Positions 30,291-38,188 of a stretch of DNA of 64,000 nucleotides are shown here, one piece after another. The stretch is taken from assembly GCF_028368995.1 (NCBI RefSeq), contig NZ_JAQNDL010000003.1:2356001-2420000 (forward strand), given 5' to 3'. The notes beneath the pieces were generated by a model that had not been told where the DNA came from, searched no databases, and saw nothing but the letters and a program-made list of their open reading frames with translations. The stretch is from Nannocystis bainbridge. Lineage in GTDB: Bacteria > Myxococcota_A > Polyangia > Nannocystales > Nannocystaceae. The position numbers and the translations under genes were made by a program. Numbering within the stretch: position 1 is the stretch's first letter; each line of letters opens with the position of its first letter.

Positions 30291-30920
30291 GTGGTGGACG
30301 ACAGCGACACGGCGCTCGTGGACGCCTGGCGCGGCGGCGACCGGGAGGCCGGAAAGCGCCTGTTCTCGCGCCACTACGCCGCGATCGCCCGGTTCTTCCG
30401 CAACAAGGTCGGGGAGGCCGGGCCGGACCTGATCCAGCGGACCTTCCTCGCCTGTCTCGAGGGCCGCGAGCGCTTCCGTCACGAGGCGGCCTTTCGCAGC
30501 TACCTGTTCGCCATCGCCTACAAGATCCTCTGCAAGCACTACCGCGAGCAGCGGCGCGACGAGGCGCGGGTCGATTTCGCGGAGGACTCGGCGCACGAGC
30601 TGTCGTCGCCGATCAGCGCGGTCGAGGCGCGGCAGGAGCAGCGGCTGCTGCTCGAGGGTCTGCGGCGGCTCCCGGTCGACTATCAGGTCGTGCTCGAGCT
30701 GCACTACTGGGAGGGCATCACCGCCGCCGAGCTGGCCGAGGTGTTGGCGATCCCCGTCGGCACCGCCAAGACCCGCCTGCGTCGCGGCCGCGAGCTGCTC
30801 GAGGCGCGCCTGCACGAGCTCAGCACCTCGGCGGAGCTGCTGCGCAGCACCCTGGCCAACCTCGACGCCTGGGCCGCCCGCCTGCGCGTCCAGGTGCTCG
30901 GCGACGATCCGGATCTTTAA
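30291..30920 (+). CDS. ECF-type RNA polymerase sigma factor
   Basis: The 209-residue product (GTG 30291 or 30294) has a sigma region 2 (AWRGGDREAGKRLFSRHYAAIARFFRNK, then DLIQRTFLACLEGRERFRHEAAFRSYLFAIAYKIL) and a region 4 (LRRLPVDYQVVLELHYWEGITAAELAEVLAIPVGTAKTRLRRGRELL). It closely resembles the sigma factor at 36872. No anti-sigma gene is adjacent; it diverges from a TPR kinase pair, which fits the known linkage of some ECF groups with Ser/Thr kinases that control them by phosphorylation. That control is inferred here. Confidence 0.9.
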   Translation: MVDDSDTALVDAWRGGDREAGKRLFSRHYAAIARFFRNKVGEAGPDLIQRTFLACLEGRERFRHEAAFRSYLFAIAYKILCKHYREQRRDEARVDFAEDSAHELSSPISAVEARQEQRLLLEGLRRLPVDYQVVLELHYWEGITAAELAEVLAIPVGTAKTRLRRGRELLEARLHELSTSAELLRSTLANLDAWAARLRVQVLGDDPDL

Positions 30921-30921
30921 C

Positions 30922-30988
30922 CTGTCCTTTGGGACATCTTGCGCATCGGCGGTCGGCGACGAACTTGGCGACCTGTCCTCAGGGACAG
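30922..30988. repeat. Two TGTCC-N4-GGACA hairpins
   Basis: TGTCC-TTTG-GGACA (30923-30936) starts two bases after the sigma gene stop, and CTGTCC-TCAG-GGACAG (30973-30988) follows. The position fits a terminator or a boundary element before the gene at 31057. Confidence 0.65.
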
Positions 30989-31056
30989 CCGCCTGGAATG
31001 CGCGTGCAGCGAGGCTTGACCGGCGCTCGGGCTGCCGATAAGAGCTGAAGTCGACG

Positions 31057-31855
31057 ATGTTCGCCGTCGCCTTGGGCCTGTGTTTCCTCGTCTCTGCCGT
31101 CGAGCCGGCCCCTGCTGGCGAGGCTGCGGGGACGGACGCCGAGGTTGCTCCCGCGCCTGCCGATGCGCCGCAGACCGGCGACGCCGGGCCCGCGCCGCGC
31201 CTCGACGACGAGCGCGCCCCGGCTGCGCCGCAGACCGGCGACCCTGCGCCCGCGCCGCGCCTCGACGACGAGCGCGCCCCGGCTGCGCCGCAGGCCTTCG
31301 ACGACGAGCGGCCCGGGCCGGCGCGGCGGACCGACGCACGCGACCTCGCGCCTCCCGCTCCGGAGCCGAGCGGGCTGCGCCTGCCGGGCACCTACTTGCA
31401 CGTCGCTCCCGGGATCGCCGCCTTCAACGTGCTCGATCCGGACTTTCGCTTCTATGCCTGGGGCATCAGCGGCGGCCGTTCAGTGGTCCGTGGCCGGCGC
31501 TTCGCGGCGCAACTCGGCGGGTTCTTCGAGCACCTGGTCGGCCCGCGCCAGCCCGCCGTCGACCTGGTGCGCTTCGGCGGCGAGTTCCGCGTCGGCGCGA
31601 GCAACGAGCGGGTGTTCGGCTACGGCCTGGCGCGCGCGGGGCCTCGACATCCTGGTGGTCCCCAAGGACATGTTCGCCGGGCCAGGTCGACGAGCCCCGC
31701 TGTTCTTCCTGGTCTCGCTCGGCGCCGGCGTACAGGGGGCGCTCGGGCCGCGGAGGCGGCTGCTGCTGGGCGTGGAGCCCTCGTTCGAGTTCACCTGGCC
31801 GGGCGTGCTCGTGCTGTTCAGGACGCGGGCGTTCGTCGGCTGGCGGTTCGGATAG
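31057..31855 (+). pseudogene. Secreted or envelope protein gene with a single-base frameshift
   Basis: ATG 31057 opens a frame with a signal peptide (MFAVALGLCFLVSAVEPAPAG) and a Pro/Ala-rich linker with a 20-residue repeat. A beta-rich domain follows (TYLHVAPGIAAFNVL, AAQLGGFFEHLVGP, VRFGGEFRVG), typical of outer-membrane-type proteins. Near 31629-31641, in a GCGCGCGCGGGG tract, the protein-like frame shifts by one base: the C-terminal part LDILVVPKDMFAG to VLVLFRTRAFVGWRFG lies in the next frame and ends at TAG 31855. Either a base was gained in the run or this is a sequencing error. The family is unknown. It lies downstream of the ECF gene on the same strand. Confidence 0.65.
31171..31290 (+). 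repeat. Sixty-base tandem repeat in the linker of the 31057 gene
   Basis: Two nearly identical 60-base units (31171-31230 and 31231-31290) code for 20 residues each, including APQTGD and RLDDERA. A third, partial unit follows. Copy-number change would stay in frame. Confidence 0.85.
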
Positions 31856-31886
31856 TGGCAGCATTGCCACGGCCCGCGCGGGTGAC

Positions 31887-31902
31887 CTGTCCTCCGGGAC
31901 AT
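31887..31902. terminator. TGTCC-TCCG-GGACA hairpin between convergent genes
   Basis: The stem TGTCC (31888-31892) and GGACA (31897-31901) lies between the frameshifted gene and the convergent sigma-factor gene at 31986. A direct repeat of CCCCGCTCCTACT follows at about 31927 and 31974. Confidence 0.55.
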
Positions 31903-31985
31903 CTAGGGCCGCGGCCCGATTCGCCGGCCCCGCTCCTACTGGTTTGACGATTGTGCGGGCGGCCCGCGGACCGTCCCCGCTCCTA

Positions 31986-32756
31986 CTATGTTGGCACCGC
32001 CGGCTCGCCGACCGCCACGGTCACCAGCGTCTCGTGCTGTTCCGGGGTCAGCAGGACCGGCGGCAGCGTGCGGTACAGCTCGGCGATGTCGCGGTGCTCG
32101 GGCTCGTCGTTGTAGGCGGCGGCTGGCACGTCGGCGGTGTGCGGCGGCAGCTTGACGAAGTCTGTCTCGAGGGCCAGGTTCAGGCGGCCTTCGCAATAAC
32201 AAGGGTTGTGGCGGTCGATGTGGCCGCAGCGGGGCGCCAGGTAGTCTTCGAGGCGGCGGCGGGCGCGGGTGAGGCGGACGCGGAAGGCGCTCTCCTTGAT
32301 CCCCAGCAGCTCGGCGGCGGCCGCGGGCGGGAAGCCGAACAGGTCGGTGACCACGAACGAGACCCGCACGCCCGGCGGCAGCGCCCCCAGCACCGACGCC
32401 AGGCAGGTCCGCTTGAGCTCCCACAGCAGCACCGGCACGCGCGCCAGGTCGCCCTCGATCGGCGGCTTGTCGGGGTCGATCGGCTGCGTCTCCTCGCTGC
32501 GCAGCATGTTGTCGAGGATGACGAAGCTGTGGTCGGCCTTGCGGCCCAGCGTGTCCTCGATCCCGCGGGCCAGCCTGCCGAGCAGGTAGTCGCCGGGGCG
32601 ACCGGCGGCCAGCAGCGCCTCGCGGTCGACGTTGCGCAGCGCCTCGCGGACCTGGACGAATGCCTCGTCACGCGCGCCGCACATCACGTATGCGAATGCG
32701 TAGAGGCGCGGGATCGCGGCGCGAACCAGGGTCGCGAGCTCGGTCGGGTTTGACAT
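31986..32756 (-). CDS. ECF-type sigma factor with a Cys/His-rich C-terminus
   Basis: The 256-residue product has a weak region 2 (IPRLYAFAYVMCGARDEAFVQVREAL) and a recognisable region 4 (LGALPPGVRVSFVVTDLFGFPPAAAAELLGIKESAFRVRLTRARRRLEDYL). Directly after region 4 comes CGHIDRHNPCYCEGRL, a Cys/His cluster that could bind zinc or an FeS centre, and then a ~65-residue acidic extension. Such tails occur in some ECF groups and may replace a separate anti-sigma factor. It is 54 bases from the gshB stop on the same strand, so gshB may be upstream in the same transcript. Confidence 0.75.
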   Translation of the reverse strand: MSNPTELATLVRAAIPRLYAFAYVMCGARDEAFVQVREALRNVDREALLAAGRPGDYLLGRLARGIEDTLGRKADHSFVILDNMLRSEETQPIDPDKPPIEGDLARVPVLLWELKRTCLASVLGALPPGVRVSFVVTDLFGFPPAAAAELLGIKESAFRVRLTRARRRLEDYLAPRCGHIDRHNPCYCEGRLNLALETDFVKLPPHTADVPAAAYNDEPEHRDIAELYRTLPPVLLTPEQHETLVTVAVGEPAVPT

Positions 32757-32810
32757 CGGGGGGCGAGTTCAATCTAGCATCATTCGCTCGGCTTGGGTCG
32801 CGGGGCGGTG

Positions 32811-33785
32811 CTAGCGCAGCTGCGGCTCGAGGGCGGCCCAGAACCTCGCCTGCATCGTCTCGTCGCCGGTCAGCCCGCCGAGGCGATTGATCTCCTGCAT
32901 GCCGGTCGGGCTGGTCACATTGATCTCGGTGAGGAATTCGCCGAGCACGTCGATGCCGACGAAGAATTGGCCCCGATCGCGCACGAAAGGCCCCACGGCG
33001 GCGCAGATCTCCCGGTCGCGGGCGCTGAGCCGGGTCAGCGCCGCGCTGCCCCCAGCATGGAAATTGTTGCGCAGCTCGCCGTCGGCCGGCACCCGCATCA
33101 CGGCCCCGATCGCCTCGCCGTCCACCAACAAGATGCGTTTGTCGCCGTGCTTCGCGGCGGGCACAAACTCTTGCGCGATGGTCCACGTGCGGCCGTCGTG
33201 GGTCGCCAGTTCGAACAGCGTGCTGAGGTTCGGATCGCCGTCGCGAGCGATCAGCACCTCGCGTCCGCCGAATCCGAACACCGGCTTGAGAATCATCTGC
33301 CCGCCGAGTTCGGCGAGCGCGTCGCGGAGGTCGCCGATCGTGCGCAGCAAGAAGGTGCGCGGGATGAACTGCGGGAAGTCGAGGATCGCCAGCTTCTCGC
33401 TCAGGTCGCGCAGGCCCTGCGGTTGATTGATCACCAGCGTGTGGCTGACCGCCCGGTCGAGGCACCACGTCGCGGTCACGAAATCGGGGTCGACCGGCGG
33501 GTCCTTGCGCATCACCACCACCCGGAAGCTGGCCAGCGCGCGCACCTGCGGGTCGCCGGTCGGGGCGAGCGGCGCGCCGGGCTCGTGCAGCCCGAGCGGG
33601 GTGGCCCGGGCGACGGCGTCGGCGCCGCGCAGCAGCAGCCCCGGCAGCTCGACCGACCACGGCTGGTAGCCGCGCCGCAGCGCCTCGGCGATCATCAGGT
33701 ACGAGCTGTCCTTCTTGGGGTGGATCGTCTCGAGCGGGTCGAGGACGAAGAGCACGTCCCCCCGGGCATGCTTGGCGGTCGGCAT
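32811..33785 (-). CDS. gshB: Glutathione synthetase
   Basis: The 324-residue product (normal family length is ~315) ligates glycine to gamma-glutamylcysteine using ATP. The N-terminal domain has LFVLDPLETIHPKKDSSYLMIAEA, and the ATP-grasp part has VVMRKDPPVDPDFVTAT, MILKPVFGFGGREVL, DGEAIGAVMRVPADGELRNNFHAGG and GEFLTEINVTSPTGMQEI, all typical of GshB. ATG 33785 is the only sensible start. It is divergent from the 33871 operon. It may be co-transcribed with the sigma factor gene at 31986. Confidence 0.95.
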   Translation of the reverse strand: MPTAKHARGDVLFVLDPLETIHPKKDSSYLMIAEALRRGYQPWSVELPGLLLRGADAVARATPLGLHEPGAPLAPTGDPQVRALASFRVVVMRKDPPVDPDFVTATWCLDRAVSHTLVINQPQGLRDLSEKLAILDFPQFIPRTFLLRTIGDLRDALAELGGQMILKPVFGFGGREVLIARDGDPNLSTLFELATHDGRTWTIAQEFVPAAKHGDKRILLVDGEAIGAVMRVPADGELRNNFHAGGSAALTRLSARDREICAAVGPFVRDRGQFFVGIDVLGEFLTEINVTSPTGMQEINRLGGLTGDETMQARFWAALEPQLR

Positions 33786-33837
33786 GGCCCCAGGATACCC
33801 GCTCGGGGGCGGTCCCGCGCCCGCAGGAAATTTGGAG

Positions 33838-33856
33838 GTGCATGTCCTACATGCAC
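33838..33856. promoter_or_regulatory. Inverted repeat in the gshB / 33871 divergent promoter region
   Basis: GTGCATGT (33838-33845) and ACATGCAC (33849-33856) form a perfect 8-base inverted repeat with a 3-base centre. It lies 14 bases before the ATG at 33871, where an operator could repress the plus-strand operon. The MerR-type regulator encoded in that operon is a candidate binder. It also resembles the ACATG repeat family. Confidence 0.45.
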
Positions 33857-33870
33857 ATACTTGTGGACCC

Positions 33871-34374
33871 ATGGCCGCCCGACAACCGCGAGCTGCATCC
33901 GCGCCCAAGGCGCAATTGCCCGAACCGGGCTGGGCGAAGGTCCAAAAGGTCCAGCTCATCCGGCGGGAGATCCGCGAGGTGCTGGCCCCCAGCGCGCTCG
34001 AGCTGCTCTTCAAGTACGGCGAGCTAGTGATCGAGGCCGGGCCGGAGCTCGGTCGCGGCAGGCGCGCGCCAGGCCAGCGGTTCTACGCGACGGTGATGGT
34101 GACGGTCGACCTGCGCCGCTGCGCCGCCCACTTCTGCGAGCCGGCCGACGTGGCGACCGCGGACAAGCTGGCGGAGCTGATGCTGGGGAGCGCGCGGGTG
34201 CGGCAGAAGCTCGTCGTCCTGGCACGAGGTGAGCTGGCGCGACTGGCGGGTGTGCCAGCCGCGCAGCTGCTGGTGGAGATCGATCATCACGTGCGCAGCG
34301 AGGGGCCGCGCGTCTTCATCGACGGCGATGCCATGGTATCGCTGGAGACCGCACGCGAGGCGAGCAAGCGATGA
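33871..34374 (+). CDS. Conserved-looking protein of unknown function (167 aa)
   Basis: ATG 33871 gives a 167-residue soluble protein. It contains VQKVQLIRREIREVLAPSALELLFKYGELVIEAG and VMVTVDLRRCAAHFCEPADV, with mixed alpha/beta composition and no signal peptide. I do not recognise it. Its TGA overlaps the ATG of the MerR-TPR gene (ATGA), so the two are translated together, which supports a shared role. The frame is open further upstream, but that part overlaps the gshB promoter. Confidence 0.7.
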   Translation: MAARQPRAASAPKAQLPEPGWAKVQKVQLIRREIREVLAPSALELLFKYGELVIEAGPELGRGRRAPGQRFYATVMVTVDLRRCAAHFCEPADVATADKLAELMLGSARVRQKLVVLARGELARLAGVPAAQLLVEIDHHVRSEGPRVFIDGDAMVSLETAREASKR

Positions 34375-35363
34375 GCGAGACGAACGAGACCAGCATGGCA
34401 TCGGACCCGTCGGCGCCGTCGGCGTACGCGGTGCGCGACGTGTCGCGCCTGTTCGAGCTGCCCGAGAGCCGCCTGCGCTACTGGGCCCAGACCGGCTTCA
34501 TCAGCCCTTCGATAAGGGTCCGCGGCCGCACCTTCTACAGCTTCCGCGACCTCATCGCCATCAAGGTCGCGCGCGAGCTGCTGGGCGCCGGGATGCCGCT
34601 GCAGCGGGTGCGCCGCAGCCTCGACTCGCTGCGCGTCAAGCTGCCCGAGGTCGACCAACCGCTGTCCCGCCTGCGCGTCCGCTGCGAGCACGAGCGCGTG
34701 GTGGTCGAGGACCAGACCCACAGCTTCGAGGCCGCGACCGGCCAGGTGCTGCTCGACCTCAACGTGCAGACGCTGCATCAAGAGGTCGCGCAGGTGCTGG
34801 CGATGCCGCGCCTGCACGGGCCGACGCCCGAGCGCAGCGCGTACGAGTGGTTCCTCCACGCGTGCGACCGCGAGGCCGCGTGGAGCGGCGACGACCCCGA
34901 CGACCCGGCGTTCACCGAGGCCCGCGAGGCCTACGACCGCGCGCTCGACCTCGACCCCGAGTTCGCCGCGGCCTACACCAACCTCGGCGCGCTGCTGGCC
35001 GCCGTCGGCGACCTCGACGGCGCCCGCGACCACTTCGACCAGGCGCTGCGCTGCGACCCGGGCCAGCACGAGGCCCAGGCCAACCTGGCGGCCCTGGCCC
35101 TCAGGACAGGTGACCCGGAGACGGCGATCGCCGGCTACCGCCAGCTGCTGCGCACCGCGCCCGACTCGCTCGAGGCCCACTACGGGCTGGCCCGCGCGCT
35201 GCTGGCCGTCGGCGGCAAGGGCCAGGCGCTGGCCCACCTCGAGCGCTTCATCGCCGGCGTCGACGGCCTGGCCACCGCCCAGCAGGCCGGCTCGCTGCGC
35301 GAGCGCCGACAACACGCGACCCGGGTGGTCGCCGCCCTCCGCCGCGAGCTCGGCTCGGGCTGA
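34371..35363 (+). CDS. MerR-type DNA-binding domain fused to TPR repeats
   Basis: The 330-residue product starts with a MerR-like winged helix (about 18-85: YAVRDVSRLFELPESRLRYWAQTGFI, then YSFRDLIAIKVARELLGAGMPLQRVRRSL). A middle part (90-180) is followed by tetratricopeptide repeats (about 180-300: AREAYDRALDLDPEFAAAYTNLGALLAAVGDLDGARDHFDQAL is one clear unit plus a second). The protein probably binds DNA and uses the TPR part to sense a partner protein. It lacks the usual C-terminal metal or drug site of MerR. It is in an operon with 33871 and the GH3-like gene 11 bases downstream. Confidence 0.87.
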   Translation: MSETNETSMASDPSAPSAYAVRDVSRLFELPESRLRYWAQTGFISPSIRVRGRTFYSFRDLIAIKVARELLGAGMPLQRVRRSLDSLRVKLPEVDQPLSRLRVRCEHERVVVEDQTHSFEAATGQVLLDLNVQTLHQEVAQVLAMPRLHGPTPERSAYEWFLHACDREAAWSGDDPDDPAFTEAREAYDRALDLDPEFAAAYTNLGALLAAVGDLDGARDHFDQALRCDPGQHEAQANLAALALRTGDPETAIAGYRQLLRTAPDSLEAHYGLARALLAVGGKGQALAHLERFIAGVDGLATAQQAGSLRERRQHATRVVAALRRELGSG

Positions 35364-35374
35364 CCGGAGCGCCG

Positions 35375-36778
35375 ATGTCCGAGTCCCCGCGGCCGCTGCG
35401 AGCACCCGGACGCGAGCGCTGCCTCGAGCGCCTCGTCGACCAACTCGGCGGCGGTGAGCTCGGCCGCACGTTCGGCCTGCGCCGCCTCGCCGGCCTGCCC
35501 GACCTGCGGGCCCAGGTCCCGCTGCACGACGCCCGCGCCCACGCGGCCCGCGTCGAGCCGCTGCTCGACCTCGACGGCCCGGCCGACGCCGGCGCGGCCG
35601 CCGAGCGCGAGGAGGTCGTGCTGGTCTGGAAGACATGGCTCTCCGAGCATGTCCGATCGAGCATGTCCCCGGGGGCACCCCTGCGCGCCGGCCTGCTGCA
35701 GGCCCGCCGGGCCGACCCCGCGGTCGACGCGATCGCCGAGGACGACCTCGCGGCGCTCGGGGCCGAGGTGCTGCGCCTGCACGCGATCGACGACCCGGCG
35801 GCGGCGCTGGAGCGGCTGGCCGCGTTCGCACCTGGCCTTTTGGTCAGCCCGAGCGCGGCCGCGTTCGCCTGCCTCGAGGAGCAGGTCCGCGGGCCGCTCG
35901 AGCGCCGCCTGCCCGACCTGCGGCTGCTGCTGGCCAGCTTCGACGTGCGCCTGCAACTGCGCGCCCGCGCCGAGCTGCACGCGGCCGGGTGGATCGATCC
36001 GCGCGCGGGCCGGCTCGGGCTGCCGTCGCTGCGCCCGCCGGCCCGCGGCTTCACCCTGGCCCTGGCCAGCGCGATCCTCGAGCTGCTGCCGCCGAGCGAC
36101 GACCGCCGCGGCTCGGCCGAGGCGGCGGCGCTGTGGCCCGAGCACGCGATCGTCGGCGAGCGCTACGAGCTGGTGGTGTCCTCGGGCACAGGTTGCCTGC
36201 GCCTGCGCACCGGCGAGTTCGTGCGCGTGGTCGGCTTCGACCCGCCGACGGCCCTGGTCCCGTTCCCCCGCCCCCGCGTGGTCCGCCTGCCCGCGCCCGA
36301 CCCGGCGGTGCCGCTGGCCGGGCTGTCGCTGCCGGGCGCCGAGCTGGCCGCGAGCGTGCGCGCGGCGTTCCGCCCGGAGGACCCGGCCCTGGTGGCAGCG
36401 ACGGTCCGGCCCGACCCCCAGAGCGTGGCCGACGACCCGTCGCCGGCAGAGTCGCGCCCGAACCACTTCGCCGACACGGAGCTGGGCTCGGCCGACGTGT
36501 CGGGCGTCCGCCAACCACTGCGCGCGACGGGATTGCACGTGCAGGTCGAGGTGCAAGGCGTGGCGCGAGCCGACTTCCGCGCCCGCCTCGGCCGCTCGAT
36601 CGACGACGACCTGATCCGCCGCAGCCCGGCGTACGCCCACCTCCGCGCCGCCCGCCAGCTACGCCCGCCACGGGTCGAGCTGGTCCCGCCGGGCGCGTTC
36701 AAGGAAGCGTGGGACCAGGCAGCGCGCCGCCTCGACCACAAGGTGGCCGGACCCGTCGTGCGAGTGCTCGAGCACTGA
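35375..36778 (+). CDS. GH3-like (auxin-responsive promoter family) acyl-adenylate protein, divergent
   Basis: The 467-residue product has YELVVSSGTGCLRLRTGEFVRVVGFDPP at about 268-295, which resembles the GH3 motif in which a YELV-T strand leads to LYRYRxGDxVRV. The C-terminal part (LHVQVEVQGVARADFRARL, LIRRSPAYAHLRAAR, PPGAF) also fits the GH3 end. GH3 enzymes adenylate acyl acids and join them to amino acids. The N-terminal part is hard to align, so the call is moderate. Residues ~86-100 (KTWLSEHVRSSMSPGAP) are coded by three ACATG-type repeats (35631-35672), apparently an insertion in the gene. Confidence 0.6.
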   Translation: MSESPRPLRAPGRERCLERLVDQLGGGELGRTFGLRRLAGLPDLRAQVPLHDARAHAARVEPLLDLDGPADAGAAAEREEVVLVWKTWLSEHVRSSMSPGAPLRAGLLQARRADPAVDAIAEDDLAALGAEVLRLHAIDDPAAALERLAAFAPGLLVSPSAAAFACLEEQVRGPLERRLPDLRLLLASFDVRLQLRARAELHAAGWIDPRAGRLGLPSLRPPARGFTLALASAILELLPPSDDRRGSAEAAALWPEHAIVGERYELVVSSGTGCLRLRTGEFVRVVGFDPPTALVPFPRPRVVRLPAPDPAVPLAGLSLPGAELAASVRAAFRPEDPALVAATVRPDPQSVADDPSPAESRPNHFADTELGSADVSGVRQPLRATGLHVQVEVQGVARADFRARLGRSIDDDLIRRSPAYAHLRAARQLRPPRVELVPPGAFKEAWDQAARRLDHKVAGPVVRVLEH

Positions 36779-36780
36779 GA

Positions 36781-36812
36781 TGTCCCATGGGACATGTCTA
36801 ACAAGACATGCC
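36781..36812. terminator. Perfect TGTCCC/GGGACA palindrome after the GH3-like gene
   Basis: A 14-base palindrome, TGTCCCATGGGACA (36781-36794), begins two bases after the stop, and an AGACATG copy follows. The end of the gene itself contains the 12-base palindrome GTGCTCGAGCAC (36764-36775). Confidence 0.6.
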
Positions 36813-36871
36813 CGCCAGGCGCGCGATCTCGACACCTCGCTGCCGCCTGTCGACCGGGCTACGCTGCGGCC

Positions 36872-37495
36872 ATGCACGAGGACGACGCGGTGCTCCTGAG
36901 CGCCTGGGGGGCCGGCGACGGCGAGGCTGGCAGCCGCCTGTTCACCCGCCACTACCGCTCGGTGTACCGCTTCTTCAGCAACAAGCTGGCCAGCCTGGCC
37001 GCGGTCGAGGACCTGGTCCAGCAGACCTTCACCGCCTGCGTCGAGGCTCGCGCGCGCTTCCGCGGCGACGCCAGCTTCCGCACCTTCGTGCTGGCGATCG
37101 CCCGCAACCTCCTGCTCAAGCACCTCCGCGACCGCCGCAAAGACCCGGACATCGACGCCGACGCGGTCTCGCTGGCCGACTGCGGCCTCGGGGCCAGCAC
37201 CGTCGTCGGCATGCGGCGCGAGCAGCAGCTCCTGCTCACCGCCCTGCGGCGGATCGCCATCGACTCGCAGGTCGTGTTCGAGATGACCTACTGGGAGCAG
37301 ATGCCGGCCAGGGAGATCGCCGCGATCCTCGGCGAGACCGAGGCCGCGATCCGCGGCCGCCTGCGCAAGGCCAAGCTCGAGCTGCGCGGCGCGATCGAGG
37401 CCCTCGCGCGCACCCCCGACGAGGTCTCGTCGACGATCGACGGCCTCGACCGTTGGGCTGACGGCCTTCGCAATTACTGGGACGCCGGGCGCTGA
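36872..37495 (+). CDS. ECF-type RNA polymerase sigma factor
   Basis: The 207-residue product has region 2 (AWGAGDGEAGSRLFTRHYRSVYRFFSNK, VEDLVQQTFTACVEARARFRGDASFRTFVLAIARNLL) and region 4 (LRRIAIDSQVVFEMTYWEQMPAREIAAILGETEAAIRGRLRKAKLELR). It is a clear paralog of the factor at 30291. There is no anti-sigma gene next to it, and no kinase gene directly adjacent here. ATG 36872 gives the family length; the short extension upstream is not protein-like. Confidence 0.9.
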   Translation: MHEDDAVLLSAWGAGDGEAGSRLFTRHYRSVYRFFSNKLASLAAVEDLVQQTFTACVEARARFRGDASFRTFVLAIARNLLLKHLRDRRKDPDIDADAVSLADCGLGASTVVGMRREQQLLLTALRRIAIDSQVVFEMTYWEQMPAREIAAILGETEAAIRGRLRKAKLELRGAIEALARTPDEVSSTIDGLDRWADGLRNYWDAGR

Positions 37496-37791
37496 GCCGA
37501 GGCGCTCACGCGCCACACCCCGAGGTCACCGTGAAGGCGGCGCCCGAGGCCAGCATCGGCTCGGCGCTGAGGCCCGTGCATCGCGCCAGCGCGGCGCTGG
37601 GACCGCGAAACCGACGATCCGTCTCATTCCATACCGTTCGCACGAATGGCACGAGTCTCGACATGATCGCTGGCGCAGCAATGCACAGGGCGCCCATTGG
37701 GCGCCCATTGGGCGCCCATCGCATTCATCGCATTCGCCAGCGCGATCTCGGCAGTATCCGCCGTCTCGAAGCCTGTGATAGAGAGATTGCC
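37496..37791. repeat. Gap with three tandem copies of an 11-base unit
   Basis: The unit GGGCGCCCATT occurs three times at 37688-37720 (last copy ends ATC), just before the SinR-like gene. Each unit contains the palindrome GGGCGCCC, so the array could bind a protein repeatedly. The rest of this 296-base gap shows no gene. Confidence 0.6.
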
Positions 37792-38064
37792 ATGGCTGTC
37801 TACATCATCATCTTCGAGGCCAACGACCAGGTCCAGGGCCGGCCGTCCATCCCCGACGAGATCCATCAATACGGCTCCTGGCAGCAGGTCACCGAGCAGA
37901 CCTTCATCCTCATCACGGATCAATCGCCCGGCGACATCTACGACCACCTCAAGGCCGCCCTCGACGGTCACCACAAGCTCTACATCTTCACCCAGAGCGG
38001 GAGCTGGTTCGGCTTCGGCCCGGACGACCTCAACAAATGGGTGTACGACAACGTACCCGGCTGA
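37792..38064 (+). CDS. SinR-like small protein (Cas2-type ferredoxin fold), 90 aa
   Basis: ATG 37792 gives a 90-residue protein: MAVYIIIFEAN at the start, SWQQVTEQTFILITDQSPGDIYDHLKAAL in the middle and GSWFGFGPDDLNKWV at the end. This strand-helix-strand pattern, with W-x-T-x-TFI(L/I)-TD and a closing GxW, resembles small proteins annotated as SinR-like, which are related in fold to Cas2 and to toxin-type VapD. There are no Cas genes or repeats near it. Function is unknown. Codon use is less GC-rich than its neighbours. Confidence 0.65.
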   Translation: MAVYIIIFEANDQVQGRPSIPDEIHQYGSWQQVTEQTFILITDQSPGDIYDHLKAALDGHHKLYIFTQSGSWFGFGPDDLNKWVYDNVPG

Positions 38065-38118
38065 TGCGCTCGATGGGCGTGCTCGACCGAGCATGAATGC
38101 TCATTCTTCATGAGCATG

Positions 38119-38166
38119 AAAAAAGCCGCCGGCGCGCCGCCTCGAGCTCGAGGCAGGCGCGCCGGC
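38119..38166 (-). terminator. Strong Rho-independent terminator for the VOC lipoprotein gene
   Basis: Read on the minus strand, an 11-base stem (38156-38166 with 38128-38138) encloses an inner 16-base palindrome (38139-38154). After three more bases comes a run of six T (38124-38119). This is the clearest classical terminator in the window. Looser GAGCATG and CATGAGCATG repeats lie beside it at 38090-38118. Confidence 0.85.
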
Positions 38167-38188
38167 GCGGTTCAGGCGTGGAGCCCGA

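Noticed and set aside
37792..38064. SinR-like gene as a CRISPR cas2
   Set aside because: No cas1, repeats or other Cas genes are near; only a fold-level likeness is suggested.
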